This document shows, piece by piece, positions 16,903 through 25,241 of a DNA stretch of 33,421 bases. The notes beneath the pieces are model-generated. The model made no database searches, had not been told where the DNA came from, and was given only the letters and a program-made list of their open reading frames with translations. The stretch lies in NCBI GenBank assembly GCA_021775105.1, contig JAJFIJ010000172.1:1-33421 (forward strand), read 5' to 3'. The stretch's first letter is position 1; each line of letters opens with the position of its first letter. This DNA comes from Rhodospirillales bacterium. GTDB taxonomy: Bacteria > Pseudomonadota > Alphaproteobacteria > Rhodospirillales > Casp-alpha2. Both the position numbers and the translations under genes were made by a program.

Positions 16903-18932
16903 CGCAACGACGCCTCGATATTGCCACCGTCGACGGTCACCACGGCCGCCGTTGTTGACTGTGCCTTTGCCAGATCGATAAAGGCGTTGGCGACGTCGTC
17001 GGCTGTGACTTCGCGGCCCAGCAGGTTGCCGGACATATAATCGGTCTGGCTGAGGCCACGGGCTTTCGAGCGGGTTTTGATCATCTGATCCGTCAGCAGG
17101 CCCGAGCGGATGCGGTCCGCGTTGACGGCGTTGGCGCGGATACCGTCGGCACCATAATCAAGCGCGTATTGTTTCATCAGGAACAGAGTCGCCGCCTTTG
17201 GCAAACCGTAGGGCCCGAAGTCCTTGCCGGGATTGACCGCCTGCTTCGAGGTGTTGAACAACAAACAGCCGCCTGTGCCCTGTGCCTGCATGATCCGGAC
17301 CGCGTTTCTGGCGACATTCTGGTGTCCCCAGAAATTCAGCTCGAAACTCTGGCGCAGCACCTTTTCGTCAACCTCGCCTATTTTCCCCTGCCACGCCGCA
17401 CCTGCATTGGAGACAACGACATCTACGCCGCCGTAGGTTTTCGAAATTTCATCGAACGCTCCCTCCACCTCTTTGCGATTGGTGACATCGCAAGCAAGGC
17501 CGAGACCGCCGAATTTGGCAGCGACGGCACGGGCAGCACGAACATCACGATCAAGCACACAGACTTCGGCACCCTCAGCGGCAAAGGCCTGGGCCGTGGC
17601 GGCACCAATGCCCGAACCCCCACCAGTGATCGCGACGATCTGGCGGGCGAAGGGTTTTTCCTGACCCTTGCCAAGCTTGGCCTGTTCCAGCGACCAGTAT
17701 TCGATCTCGAAAATGTCCTTTTCCGGAATCACGCGATAATGGCTCATGGCTTCCGCCTGACTGATAACGGAGATATTGGTTTCCAGCAGATCGGCGGCAA
17801 TGCCGGCCGCCTTGGCCGAATTGCCCAATCCGAAGGCGCCGACACCCGGCACCAGAATCATCCGGGGCATGGGGTCAAGTTCGGTTTTGACCCCCTTCAT
17901 ACGCTTGTTGTTGCGGGCAAAATAAGCGTGATAGTCGGCAACATATTTATCGACCGCTGCGCTCGCACCCGCAACAAACGCTTCAAGATTCCCGGCAACC
18001 GGAGCCGGGACAATCAGCGGGCTGGATTTGGTGCGGATTACATGGTCCGGCGTCACTGTGCCTTGCTGACTGTAGCGCTGAACGTCCTTACCGCTGGCAT
18101 AGACGAGGATTTCCTTACCGGTCCTGAAATCCATAACCATGCGCTTGCCCTCAAACGCGACAAGACCGCGGAGTATCGGGGCAACTTCGGAAGCCTTGGC
18201 GCATTTTTTTGGCAGTTTGACCTGAACAAACGATTTGCCCTTACCTTGCGCCAACCGGCGTTCGGCCTTGTTGACCATCGAGATCATCAGGCTGTAGGCA
18301 TCCTTCGCCGTATCGGCAAAGGTGAAGATACCGTGTTTCAGAAGAATCAATCCATCAACATCCGGATTTTTGCGATAAACCTGTGCCGCTTTTTTGGCCA
18401 ATGCAAACCCAGGCATGATGTAAGGTACATAGCCCATACGCTCACCAAAAACGTCGTGACAAAGCGCATCTCCGTTTTCCTGATCGGAAAGCGCAAGGAC
18501 CGCATTGGAATGCGTATGATCGATAAATTTATGCGGAAGAAAGGCGTGCAGTAATGTCTCGACCGACGGATTTGGCGAAGCCGAATCAAGCAGGTTGGTA
18601 CGCTGGGCGTTGACCATGTCCTCATCTGAAAGCGCCTTGAACTTCTCCATCTTGAGCAGCGGGTGCAGGCGAACAGCCGGAAGACCGGCGGGTTCGATAT
18701 TGCCCATGTCCCAACCCGATCCCTTGACACACAGCACCTCCGTCTGTTCACCGGCGAGATCGCTCATGACGGTTTTAACAGAAGTATTGCCACCACCATG
18801 AAGCACCAGTTTCGGATCGCCACCGAGCAGACGGCTGGTGTAGACGCGCAAGGCCAGATCTTCGTTCACACCAGCCTTGGCGTAACGTCTGATGCAGGAC
18901 TGGGCTTCGCGGTCTGACCAAAGGTTTTTCAT
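16899..18932 (-). CDS. Fused class II aldolase / short-chain dehydrogenase
   Basis: A 677-residue fusion. Residues about 15-250 are a class II (fuculose/rhamnulose-phosphate type) aldolase with substrate loop GGGNTSVK (47-54) and Zn ligands in DHTHSN (H139, H141). Residues about 428-677 are a classical short-chain dehydrogenase with NAD motif TGGGSGIG, NAG and catalytic YGLPK (Y575, K579). This architecture is known as the bifunctional rhamnulose-1-phosphate aldolase/L-lactaldehyde dehydrogenase (RhaD/RhaE-like), cleaving a ketose phosphate to DHAP and an aldehyde that the second domain oxidises. No rhamnose kinase, isomerase or transporter is nearby, so the physiological sugar is open. Confidence 0.9.
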   Translation of the reverse strand: MKNLWSDREAQSCIRRYAKAGVNEDLALRVYTSRLLGGDPKLVLHGGGNTSVKTVMSDLAGEQTEVLCVKGSGWDMGNIEPAGLPAVRLHPLLKMEKFKALSDEDMVNAQRTNLLDSASPNPSVETLLHAFLPHKFIDHTHSNAVLALSDQENGDALCHDVFGERMGYVPYIMPGFALAKKAAQVYRKNPDVDGLILLKHGIFTFADTAKDAYSLMISMVNKAERRLAQGKGKSFVQVKLPKKCAKASEVAPILRGLVAFEGKRMVMDFRTGKEILVYASGKDVQRYSQQGTVTPDHVIRTKSSPLIVPAPVAGNLEAFVAGASAAVDKYVADYHAYFARNNKRMKGVKTELDPMPRMILVPGVGAFGLGNSAKAAGIAADLLETNISVISQAEAMSHYRVIPEKDIFEIEYWSLEQAKLGKGQEKPFARQIVAITGGGSGIGAATAQAFAAEGAEVCVLDRDVRAARAVAAKFGGLGLACDVTNRKEVEGAFDEISKTYGGVDVVVSNAGAAWQGKIGEVDEKVLRQSFELNFWGHQNVARNAVRIMQAQGTGGCLLFNTSKQAVNPGKDFGPYGLPKAATLFLMKQYALDYGADGIRANAVNADRIRSGLLTDQMIKTRSKARGLSQTDYMSGNLLGREVTADDVANAFIDLAKAQSTTAAVVTVDGGNIEASLR

Positions 18933-19175
18933 AAATTACTCACTGCGTACATTGAAAGGGAAAGGTTTTGTTATGAGAAGGAACTTGAAATGTGAAAACG
19001 CGCTCCGGTTGACCCCATACGGAATCATACGAAGGACGATTTTTTTTGCATCGGCGTCCATGGGTTTCCCCTGTGTAATAAAGCCAGTTTTCAAGATGCT
19101 CATTTTTACTAGAGCCAATGATGAAAGGCCACACCTTTGGCGCTGTCAAACTACGGGTGCCGAGAATCGGTCTAT

Positions 19176-19189
19176 TTGACCCAGATCAA
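19176..19189 (+). promoter_or_regulatory. FNR/FixK-type box upstream of the POR operon
   Basis: TTGACCCAGATCAA fits the FNR/FixK half-sites TTGA-N6-TCAA exactly and TTGAT-N4-ATCAA in 9 of 10 positions. Counting 41.5 bases from its centre predicts a start near 19224, with TACTCT (19211-19216) in place as the -10 hexamer. That is the geometry of a promoter directly activated under low oxygen. The regulator itself is not in the window. Confidence 0.65.
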
Positions 19190-19236
19190 GGCATGCTGGC
19201 GACGGTCTGTTACTCTTTGATTGTGCCCCCCATGAT

Positions 19237-19244
19237 GGAAGGAG
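19237..19244 (+). promoter_or_regulatory. Ribosome binding site selecting GTG 19251
   Basis: GGAAGGAG directly abuts an in-frame ATG at 19245, leaving no spacer, but stands 6 bases before GTG 19251. The GTG is therefore the probable start of the gamma-subunit gene. Confidence 0.7.
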
Positions 19245-19250
19245 ATGCGA

Positions 19251-19811
19251 GTGTTCCAGATTCGCATACACGGTCGAGGCGGTCAGGGTGTTGTCACAGC
19301 GGCGGAGTTATTGTCCGTTGCCGCCTTCAAGGAAGACAGACACGCGCAGGCGTTTCCAAGTTTCGGGTCAGAGCGTATGGGCGCACCGGTTGTTTCATTC
19401 TGTCGACTTGATGATCGGGAAATCAGGTTGCGTGAACCGGTTCTGGAACCGGACGCGCTGATCATTCAGGACCCGACGCTGTTGCACTCCGTCGATATCT
19501 TCAGTGGACTGAAACCGGACGGTTACATTCTGATTAATTCACGCCGCAGCTTTGAAGAACTTGGCATCGCTGAACTGGTTGGCAAATTTCCGACCCATCA
19601 CGTCTGTGATCTCGGGGCCTCCGAACTGGCGATGAAACACATTGGACGCCCTTTACCCAATGCCGCCCTGTTGGGCGGTTTTGCCGCGATATCAGGCGAA
19701 ATACACATGGATTCAGTAGCCGAAGCGATTATGGACAAATTCCCGGGAAGCGTCGGCGAAGCCAACGTTGCCGCCGCCCGGGAAGCTTTTGCGGAAGCTT
19801 CGCGAGCATAA
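19251..19811 (+). CDS. porG: 2-oxoacid:acceptor oxidoreductase gamma subunit
   Basis: Gamma subunit of pyruvate:ferredoxin-type oxidoreductase, 186 residues from GTG 19251, chosen by its ribosome site. The opening FQIRIHGRGGQGVVTAAELL is the family signature, and FPSFGSERMGAPV follows, as in PorG/PorC; DPTLLHSVDIFSGLKPDGYILIN continues the domain. It helps bind CoA and assemble the complex. It is the first gene of the operon, 42 bases ahead of the alpha gene, with an FNR-type box upstream. Confidence 0.93.
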   Translation: MFQIRIHGRGGQGVVTAAELLSVAAFKEDRHAQAFPSFGSERMGAPVVSFCRLDDREIRLREPVLEPDALIIQDPTLLHSVDIFSGLKPDGYILINSRRSFEELGIAELVGKFPTHHVCDLGASELAMKHIGRPLPNAALLGGFAAISGEIHMDSVAEAIMDKFPGSVGEANVAAAREAFAEASRA

Positions 19812-19853
19812 ACAACACAGCCCGGAACGAGGCTCCGAACGAGGAAAACACCA

Positions 19854-21110
19854 ATGCTGAAACAGGTCGAAGGTTCTGAAGCCGTTGCCGAGGCCGTCGC
19901 TTTATGCCGCCCGGAAGTCGTCTGTGCCTATCCGATCACGCCGCAGACCCATATCGTCGAAGGCGTCGGGGCGCTGGTCAAGGACGGCACCCTGAAGAAC
20001 TGTGAATACATCAACGTCGAAAGCGAGTTCGCTGCGCTCAGCGTCGCGATCGGTGCGTCTGCCGCCGGTGCCCGCACCTACACTGCGACCGCCAGTCAGG
20101 GCCTGCTGTTCATGGCGGAAGCTGTCTACAACGCCGCCGGTCTTGGCCTGCCCATCATCATGACCATCGGTAACCGGGCAATCGGGGCACCAATCAACAT
20201 CTGGAATGACCACACAGATTCGATGTCGATGAAGGACGCTGGCTGGATACAGTTGTTCGCCGAAACCAATCAGGAAGCCGTTGATCTGCATATTCAGGCT
20301 TTCCGTCTGGCGGAAGAACTGAGCTGTCCGGTGATGGTCTGTGTTGATGGATTCATTCTGACCCACGCATATGAACGCATCGATGTGCCAACACAGGAAG
20401 AAGTCGACGCCTTCCTGCCCTCCTTCGATCCGGTTCAGGTTCTTGACCCAGCCGAACCCTATTCAATCGGTGCGATGGTCGGACCCGAAGCCTTCACCGA
20501 GGTGCGCTATCTCGCCCATGAAAAACAGTTGCAGGCACTACGCTTGATCCCGAAAATCGCCAGCGTCTTCAAGGATGTGTTTGGCCGCGAAACCGGCGGA
20601 CTGGTCCACCCCTACCGTACCGAAGAAGCTGAAACCGTTGTCGTCGCACTCGGTTCTGTCAACGGCACGATCAAGGAAGTCATTGATCAGATGCGCGACG
20701 ATGACGTTGCCATCGGATCGGTCAGCATCTGTTCATTCCGGCCGTTCCCGCTGGAAGCTTTGGCCGCCGCTCTGGAGGGCGCCAAACGTGTGGTCGTAAT
20801 TGAAAAGAGTCTGGCCCCCGGCCTTGGCGGTGTGTTGGCCTCCAACGTTCGAATGGCACTCGCCCGAAAAGCCCTGCCGGTATACACGGTCATCGCCGGA
20901 TTGGGTGGGCGGTCAATCACCATGACGTCGCTGAGAGAGGTATTTGAGGGTGCAGGCGCAGACCGACTGCCGGATGTGCAGTTCCTCGACCTTGATCACA
21001 CGGCGGTCGAACATGAGCTTGTGCGGGCCAAAACTACCCGGCAATCCGGCCCGACGGCTGAAAACATTTTACGCCAGCTCAACCCCTGTCGCCCTGCGGC
21101 CAGAACCTGA
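19854..21110 (+). CDS. porA: Pyruvate:acceptor oxidoreductase alpha subunit
   Basis: Alpha subunit, 418 residues, containing the pyrimidine-binding and transketolase C-terminal domains of the thiamine-diphosphate enzyme. CAYPITPQTHIVE near the N-terminus, then ESEFAALSVAIGASAAGART with the catalytic Glu, and TATASQGLLFMAE, mark the 2-oxoacid:ferredoxin oxidoreductase family. The segment NIWNDHTDSMSMKDAGWIQ closely resembles pyruvate enzymes rather than 2-oxoglutarate ones, so pyruvate is the preferred call (inference). It reversibly converts pyruvate + CoA to acetyl-CoA + CO2 + reduced carrier. ATG 19854 follows GAGG. Confidence 0.93.
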   Translation: MLKQVEGSEAVAEAVALCRPEVVCAYPITPQTHIVEGVGALVKDGTLKNCEYINVESEFAALSVAIGASAAGARTYTATASQGLLFMAEAVYNAAGLGLPIIMTIGNRAIGAPINIWNDHTDSMSMKDAGWIQLFAETNQEAVDLHIQAFRLAEELSCPVMVCVDGFILTHAYERIDVPTQEEVDAFLPSFDPVQVLDPAEPYSIGAMVGPEAFTEVRYLAHEKQLQALRLIPKIASVFKDVFGRETGGLVHPYRTEEAETVVVALGSVNGTIKEVIDQMRDDDVAIGSVSICSFRPFPLEALAAALEGAKRVVVIEKSLAPGLGGVLASNVRMALARKALPVYTVIAGLGGRSITMTSLREVFEGAGADRLPDVQFLDLDHTAVEHELVRAKTTRQSGPTAENILRQLNPCRPAART

Positions 21111-21121
21111 CGGAGGCGACC

Positions 21122-22162
21122 ATGACCGAACCAACTGCAAATCAACGGGTCAAGTTCTACCAGACCGGAACACATACGGTTGGCAACCGCCTGCTCGATG
21201 ATGCCAAACGCACGGTACAGGCCAGCATGGAGCGGGCCAACGCCATCACATCCGGACATCGCGCCTGTCAGGGATGCGGCGAAGCATTAGGTGCGCGTTA
21301 CGCCCTAGATTCCGCGATGCGCGTCACCGAAGGGCAACTGGTTGCCGTCAACGCCACCGGATGTCTTGAAGTCTTCACTACACCTTATCCGGAAACGTCA
21401 TGGCAAATTCCGTGGCTGCATTCGCTGTTTGGCAATGCGCCCGCAGTCGCCACCGGCGTGGCTGCGGCATTCCGGGTCAAGGGACGGCATGATGTACGTG
21501 TCGTTGCTCAGGGCGGTGACGGCGGCACCACGGATATCGGTTTCGGCTGCCTATCCGGCATGTTCGAGCGCAACGACGATGTTTTATATATTTGTTACGA
21601 TAATGAAGCTTATATGAACACCGGTGTGCAACGTTCCAGCGCCACACCGCCGACGGCACGAACCGCAACAACACCAGCGTTGGGTGACGCGCCGGGAAAT
21701 GTTTTCGGCACTGGCAAAAACCTGCCGTTGATCGCCATGGCCCATAATATTCCCTATGTCGCGACCGCCAGTGTCGCCGATCTGCACGATCTGGAGGCCA
21801 AGGTCGTCAAGGCCATGAGTTTCCGGGGCGCGCGGTACATTCATATTATGGTGCCCTGCCCACTGGGATGGGGATCGGCATCGAATGCCACCATCAACAT
21901 TGCCAGACTGGCTGTTGAATCCGGACTGTTTCCCCTGTTCGAAGCAGAGAACGGCGAGATCACGTCATCAAACAAAATCCGGCGTCAGGTCCCCGTTACC
22001 GAATACCTGAAACCGCAACGACGCTTCGCCCATCTGTTCAAAAAAGGACCAAACGGCAAAATAGACGACGACCGGATTGAACGTATTCAACGTATGGCTG
22101 ACGCCAACATCAAGCGGTTCGACCTGATAGATAACTTTGAACAGGGAGGATCGGGCCAATGA
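21122..22162 (+). CDS. porB: Pyruvate:acceptor oxidoreductase beta subunit
   Basis: Thiamine-diphosphate-binding beta subunit, 346 residues. The [4Fe-4S] ligands include CQGCG (C49, C52), the cysteine in NATGCLEV, and one in MVPCPLGW. The ThDP/Mg motif GDGGTTDIGFGCLSGMFERNDDVLYICYDNEAYMNTG is complete. ATG 21122 follows GGAGG 5 bases upstream. The stop overlaps the next gene by ATGA, so the beta and electron-transfer subunits are probably made in equal amounts. The C-terminal part after about residue 240 is long, as in separate-subunit PORs. Confidence 0.95.
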   Translation: MTEPTANQRVKFYQTGTHTVGNRLLDDAKRTVQASMERANAITSGHRACQGCGEALGARYALDSAMRVTEGQLVAVNATGCLEVFTTPYPETSWQIPWLHSLFGNAPAVATGVAAAFRVKGRHDVRVVAQGGDGGTTDIGFGCLSGMFERNDDVLYICYDNEAYMNTGVQRSSATPPTARTATTPALGDAPGNVFGTGKNLPLIAMAHNIPYVATASVADLHDLEAKVVKAMSFRGARYIHIMVPCPLGWGSASNATINIARLAVESGLFPLFEAENGEITSSNKIRRQVPVTEYLKPQRRFAHLFKKGPNGKIDDDRIERIQRMADANIKRFDLIDNFEQGGSGQ

Positions 22163-23796
22163 TCAAACCCCTGCCGTTTGCCATAACGCTCGATCCCGGC
22201 ACCAGTCTGGCCAACCAGACCGGGTCATGGCGGACCGAAAAGCCGGTCTATCTGGATCGCCTGCCACCCTGCAACAACGCCTGCCCGGCCGGTGAAAACA
22301 TTCAGCAATGGCTGTATCATGCCGAAGAAGGCGACTACTTCACCGCCTGGCAAAAACTGATGGAAGACAATCCTTTGCCGGGAGTGATGGGGCGTGTCTG
22401 TTATCATCCGTGCGAAGACGCCTGCAACCGCGTACAACTGGACGAAGCCGTTGGCATTCACGCGGTTGAACGCTTCCTTGGTCGTCAGGCCTGGGAACAC
22501 GGATGGAAGCCTGAATTCGATGCCAACCCTTCCGGTAAACGGGTGCTGGTCGTCGGGGCCGGACCCAGCGGTCTGGCCGCCGCTTACCATTTGACCCGGC
22601 TGGGTCACACCGTAACCATTCGCGAAGCCGGGCCAATGGCCGGCGGTATGATGCGCTTCGGCATCCCGAAATACCGATTGCCGCGTGACGTTCTGGATTA
22701 TGAAATTCAACGCATCCTCGACATGGGTGTAACGCTGGAACTGAACACCAGGGTCGATGATATCGAAGCTGCATTCACGAACGAAGGGTTTGATGCACTA
22801 TTCGTCGCTGTCGGCGCGCATCTGGCCAAGCGCACCGATATTCCGGCACATGCGGCAGGCAAAATATTTGATGCGGTATCGGTATTACGCGACATGGAAA
22901 CCGGAGCAGAACCGCCGCAACTCGGTCGCCGGGTTATCGTTTACGGAGGCGGCAATACCGCCATGGACGTCGCCCGCACTGCAAAGCGACTGGGCGCAGA
23001 TGAATCGATGATTGTTTATCGGCGTTCCCGCAAGGAAATGCCGGCGCACGACTTCGAAGCCACTGAGGCCGAAGAAGAAGGCGTAATGATTCACTGGCTC
23101 CGGACGATCAAGCAGATTGATGAAACCACATTTACCGTGGAAAAGATGGAGATCGACGAGAACGGTCGACCGCAACCGACCGGCGAGTTTGAAACGATTG
23201 AAGCGGACACCCTGATTCTGGCGCTTGGTCAGGATGTCGATACGTCATTTCTTGAACGCACCCCAGGAGTCGAAATTGCCGGTGACGGCGTTGTCTCGGT
23301 CAATGACCAGATGATGACCGGGCGCGCCGGATTGTTTGCTGGCGGCGACATGGTGCCCTCAGAACGAACCGTAACGGTTGCTGTCGGGCACGGCAAAAAG
23401 GCGGCCCGCCATATTGATGCGTGGCTGAAGGGTGAGGCCTACAACAAACCGGACAAACCGGAAATTGCGACATTCGATAATATGAACACCTGGTATTACG
23501 ACGACGCGCCGCAAACAGAGCAACCAGCGCTGGCTGTCGTGCGGCGACAATCGGGTTTCGATGAGGTGCTACAGGGATTGACGGAAGACAATGCCCTGTT
23601 CGAGGCGCGTCGCTGTCTGAGTTGCGGCAATTGTTTCGAATGCGATAATTGCTACGGCATTTGCCCCGACAATGCCGTTGAGAAGCTGGGGCCGGGGAAC
23701 CGGTTCAGGTTCAAATATGATTATTGCAAGGGATGCGGTATGTGTGTCGCGGAATGCCCCTGTGGTGCCATCAAGATGGTTCCAGAAGATATTTAA
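22159..23796 (+). CDS. GltD-like NADPH/FAD subunit fused to 2[4Fe-4S] ferredoxin
   Basis: A 545-residue electron-transfer subunit. Residues 36-110 are a GltD-type iron-sulfur helical domain (PPCNNACPAGENIQQWL; C38, C42, C81, C85, C89). FAD motif GAGPSG is at 133-138, with GGMMRFGIPKYRLP following. The NADPH motif YGGGNTAMDVA is near 262, and YRRSRKEMPA follows. The C-terminus adds two cluster motifs: a cysteine-crowded CLSCGNCFECDNCYGICP from C486, and CKGCGMCVAECP from C523, the place of the separate PorD ferredoxin. It is translationally coupled to porB, so it probably links the POR complex to NADP(H). A related NADP-linked 2-oxoacid oxidoreductase is known in denitrifying Azoarcus (recollection). 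Confidence 0.92.
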   Translation: MIKPLPFAITLDPGTSLANQTGSWRTEKPVYLDRLPPCNNACPAGENIQQWLYHAEEGDYFTAWQKLMEDNPLPGVMGRVCYHPCEDACNRVQLDEAVGIHAVERFLGRQAWEHGWKPEFDANPSGKRVLVVGAGPSGLAAAYHLTRLGHTVTIREAGPMAGGMMRFGIPKYRLPRDVLDYEIQRILDMGVTLELNTRVDDIEAAFTNEGFDALFVAVGAHLAKRTDIPAHAAGKIFDAVSVLRDMETGAEPPQLGRRVIVYGGGNTAMDVARTAKRLGADESMIVYRRSRKEMPAHDFEATEAEEEGVMIHWLRTIKQIDETTFTVEKMEIDENGRPQPTGEFETIEADTLILALGQDVDTSFLERTPGVEIAGDGVVSVNDQMMTGRAGLFAGGDMVPSERTVTVAVGHGKKAARHIDAWLKGEAYNKPDKPEIATFDNMNTWYYDDAPQTEQPALAVVRRQSGFDEVLQGLTEDNALFEARRCLSCGNCFECDNCYGICPDNAVEKLGPGNRFRFKYDYCKGCGMCVAECPCGAIKMVPEDI

Positions 23797-23826
23797 CCGG
23801 CGTTATTTGACCCCCGACAAACGCGC

Positions 23827-25083
23827 CTATTGCATATCATCAGGGTTAACCCGTTCGGCGGATTTGAGGACTTCCGTATAGAGCTGTTTGCTCGATACCC
23901 CTAGACCGCCCAACGGCTGGAATGAGGATTTGGCCTTTTCCCCCCGGCGGCGCTGGATGATGCGGACAATAACAAAAAGGATAAGCGTGCCATGAATAGC
24001 AACGATCATCTCATACAAACCGGATGGCCCAAGCAGGGCCATCAATTGCGCCGCTACGACGGGTCCGATACTGGCGCCAATCCCGTAAGCAATCAGCAAT
24101 CCGGCGGAAACCTGCACCAGATGGTCCCGGTCAACCAGGTCATTCACCTGAGACGATACCAAGGGTAAAATGGTAAAGCTGAAACCACCAAATATTATCC
24201 CGCATGCGATCAGAACAGTCACCGATTGACCGGTCGCCCATATCACTGCCAACGCCGACAACATTGTCGCCACCGATGTCATCAGAAGAACCGTGCGCCG
24301 ATCAAATTTGTCCGATAACCGGCCAATGGGAAACTGCAACGCCATCCCACCCAGGATCACCCCGGCCATAAAGGACGAGACTTCCGCGACGCTCAATCCG
24401 ACTTCCTTGGCGAACACGGCACCCATGCCCATAAGCGAAGAATTTATCATGCCGCCACAAATCGTTCCGAACACGCCAATCGGCGAAATCGCAAACAATT
24501 TTTTGAACGGCATGCGTTGCGGCGATGACGGTTTGGGGGCGCTGGAGCGGGTCAGAAGCAGAGGCACGAGAGCGAACGAATAGACCATCGAAGCGATAAT
24601 GAATAACTGGAACTGGGCGGGGTCGCCGATCAGCAGCATAAACTGACCCAGCCCGGCACCCAGATAATTGATGATCATGTAAAGCGATAACACCTGGCCT
24701 CTGGTTTCGTTGGTTGCGCGTTCATTGACCCAACTTTCCACGACCATGACCATGCCCGCCATACAGAACCCGGCAATCACCCTGAGTATGAACCAGACAA
24801 TCGGGTCGATATAGAGAACGTGAGCCAGTACAGCGACGGACATCAACGAGGCGAAGGCGGCAAATGCGCGAATATGACCAACGGTAGAGATAACGCGCGC
24901 AGCGTATAACCCGCCAGCCAACAGGCCGACAAAAAAGCCCGCCATGACAAAACCGGTAATTTCCGTGGAGAAACCTTCATGCCTGCTTCTGAGACCAAGA
25001 AGGGTACTGATCATACCATTGCCAATCAACAACAGGCCGTGGCTGAGCAGCAACGACGAGATCGATCTGATTGTCGTCCACAT
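23827..25083 (-). CDS. MFS transporter, YcaD-like
   Basis: A 418-residue major facilitator with about 12 hydrophobic helices. The loop after helix 2 has the shortened basic motif of the family, and VVESWVNERATNETRGQVLSLYMIINYLGAGLGQ in the first half is characteristic of the YcaD-type subfamily. GRLSDKFDRRTVLL marks the start of the second half. The substrate is unknown. The C-terminal tail of about 40 residues is cytoplasmic and basic. It is the last gene of the minus-strand run from mtnP, separated from mtnA by 158 bases that hold a possible small gene. It converges on the POR operon with 30 bases between stops and no visible terminator. Confidence 0.87.
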   Translation of the reverse strand: MWTTIRSISSLLLSHGLLLIGNGMISTLLGLRSRHEGFSTEITGFVMAGFFVGLLAGGLYAARVISTVGHIRAFAAFASLMSVAVLAHVLYIDPIVWFILRVIAGFCMAGMVMVVESWVNERATNETRGQVLSLYMIINYLGAGLGQFMLLIGDPAQFQLFIIASMVYSFALVPLLLTRSSAPKPSSPQRMPFKKLFAISPIGVFGTICGGMINSSLMGMGAVFAKEVGLSVAEVSSFMAGVILGGMALQFPIGRLSDKFDRRTVLLMTSVATMLSALAVIWATGQSVTVLIACGIIFGGFSFTILPLVSSQVNDLVDRDHLVQVSAGLLIAYGIGASIGPVVAAQLMALLGPSGLYEMIVAIHGTLILFVIVRIIQRRRGEKAKSSFQPLGGLGVSSKQLYTEVLKSAERVNPDDMQ

Positions 25084-25101
25084 GTTCTCGTTTCTACTTT
25101 T

Positions 25102-25233
25102 CTAAGGGTTCACAGGTCGCACATAAACGGCTTTGACGCATCCGGTCACAGCTGAAAATTCAATCAGACTAAGAAGATGAGACAAGATGAACTGACCGGC
25201 CATGGCAACCAGAATATTTGATGTTTTGGCCAT
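25102..25233 (-). CDS. Possible 43-residue small protein after mtnA
   Basis: From ATG 25233 a frame of 43 codons begins MAKTSNILVAMAGQFILSHL and ends YVRPVNP. An AGGTG ribosome site overlaps the mtnA TAG and lies 5 bases upstream, and the start is 8 bases after that stop. The first half is hydrophobic enough for one membrane segment (ILVAMAGQFILSHLLSLI). It ends 18 bases before the MFS start. I do not recognise it; chance is possible at this length. Confidence 0.3.
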   Translation of the reverse strand: MAKTSNILVAMAGQFILSHLLSLIEFSAVTGCVKAVYVRPVNP

Positions 25234-25241
25234 TGCGACAC

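Larger units (their letters stand above)
18933..19250. other. Intergenic region between aldolase fusion and POR operon
   Basis: These 318 bases separate two divergent units. The distal part holds an FNR-type box and -10 hexamer for the POR operon, listed separately. A weak plus-strand frame from ATG 18973 to 19179 (68 aa, basic and cysteine-containing) has AAAGG 7 bases upstream, but it runs into the FNR box and looks like chance. A run of eight T at about 19039 has only a 5-bp GGACG/CGTCC stem around it. No RNA gene is recognised. Confidence 0.5.

Noticed and set aside
17169-18554. 461-codon open frame on the plus strand
   Set aside because: It is fully antisense to the aldolase/dehydrogenase gene, has no recognisable domain and is arginine/cysteine-scattered, as expected for a shadow frame in GC-rich coding DNA.
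19027-19063. GGACG...CGTCC stem containing eight T
   Set aside because: The T-run is in the loop rather than after the stem, and only 5 bp pair, so it is not a terminator.
18973-19179. 68-codon frame before the POR operon
   Set aside because: Basic, compositionally odd, overlaps the FNR-type box and has no continuation or family resemblance.
25190-25240. GGCCATGGC / GGCCATTGC repeat after mtnA
   Set aside because: Short direct repeat explained by the MA and AMA codons of the possible small protein; no stem with a T-run.
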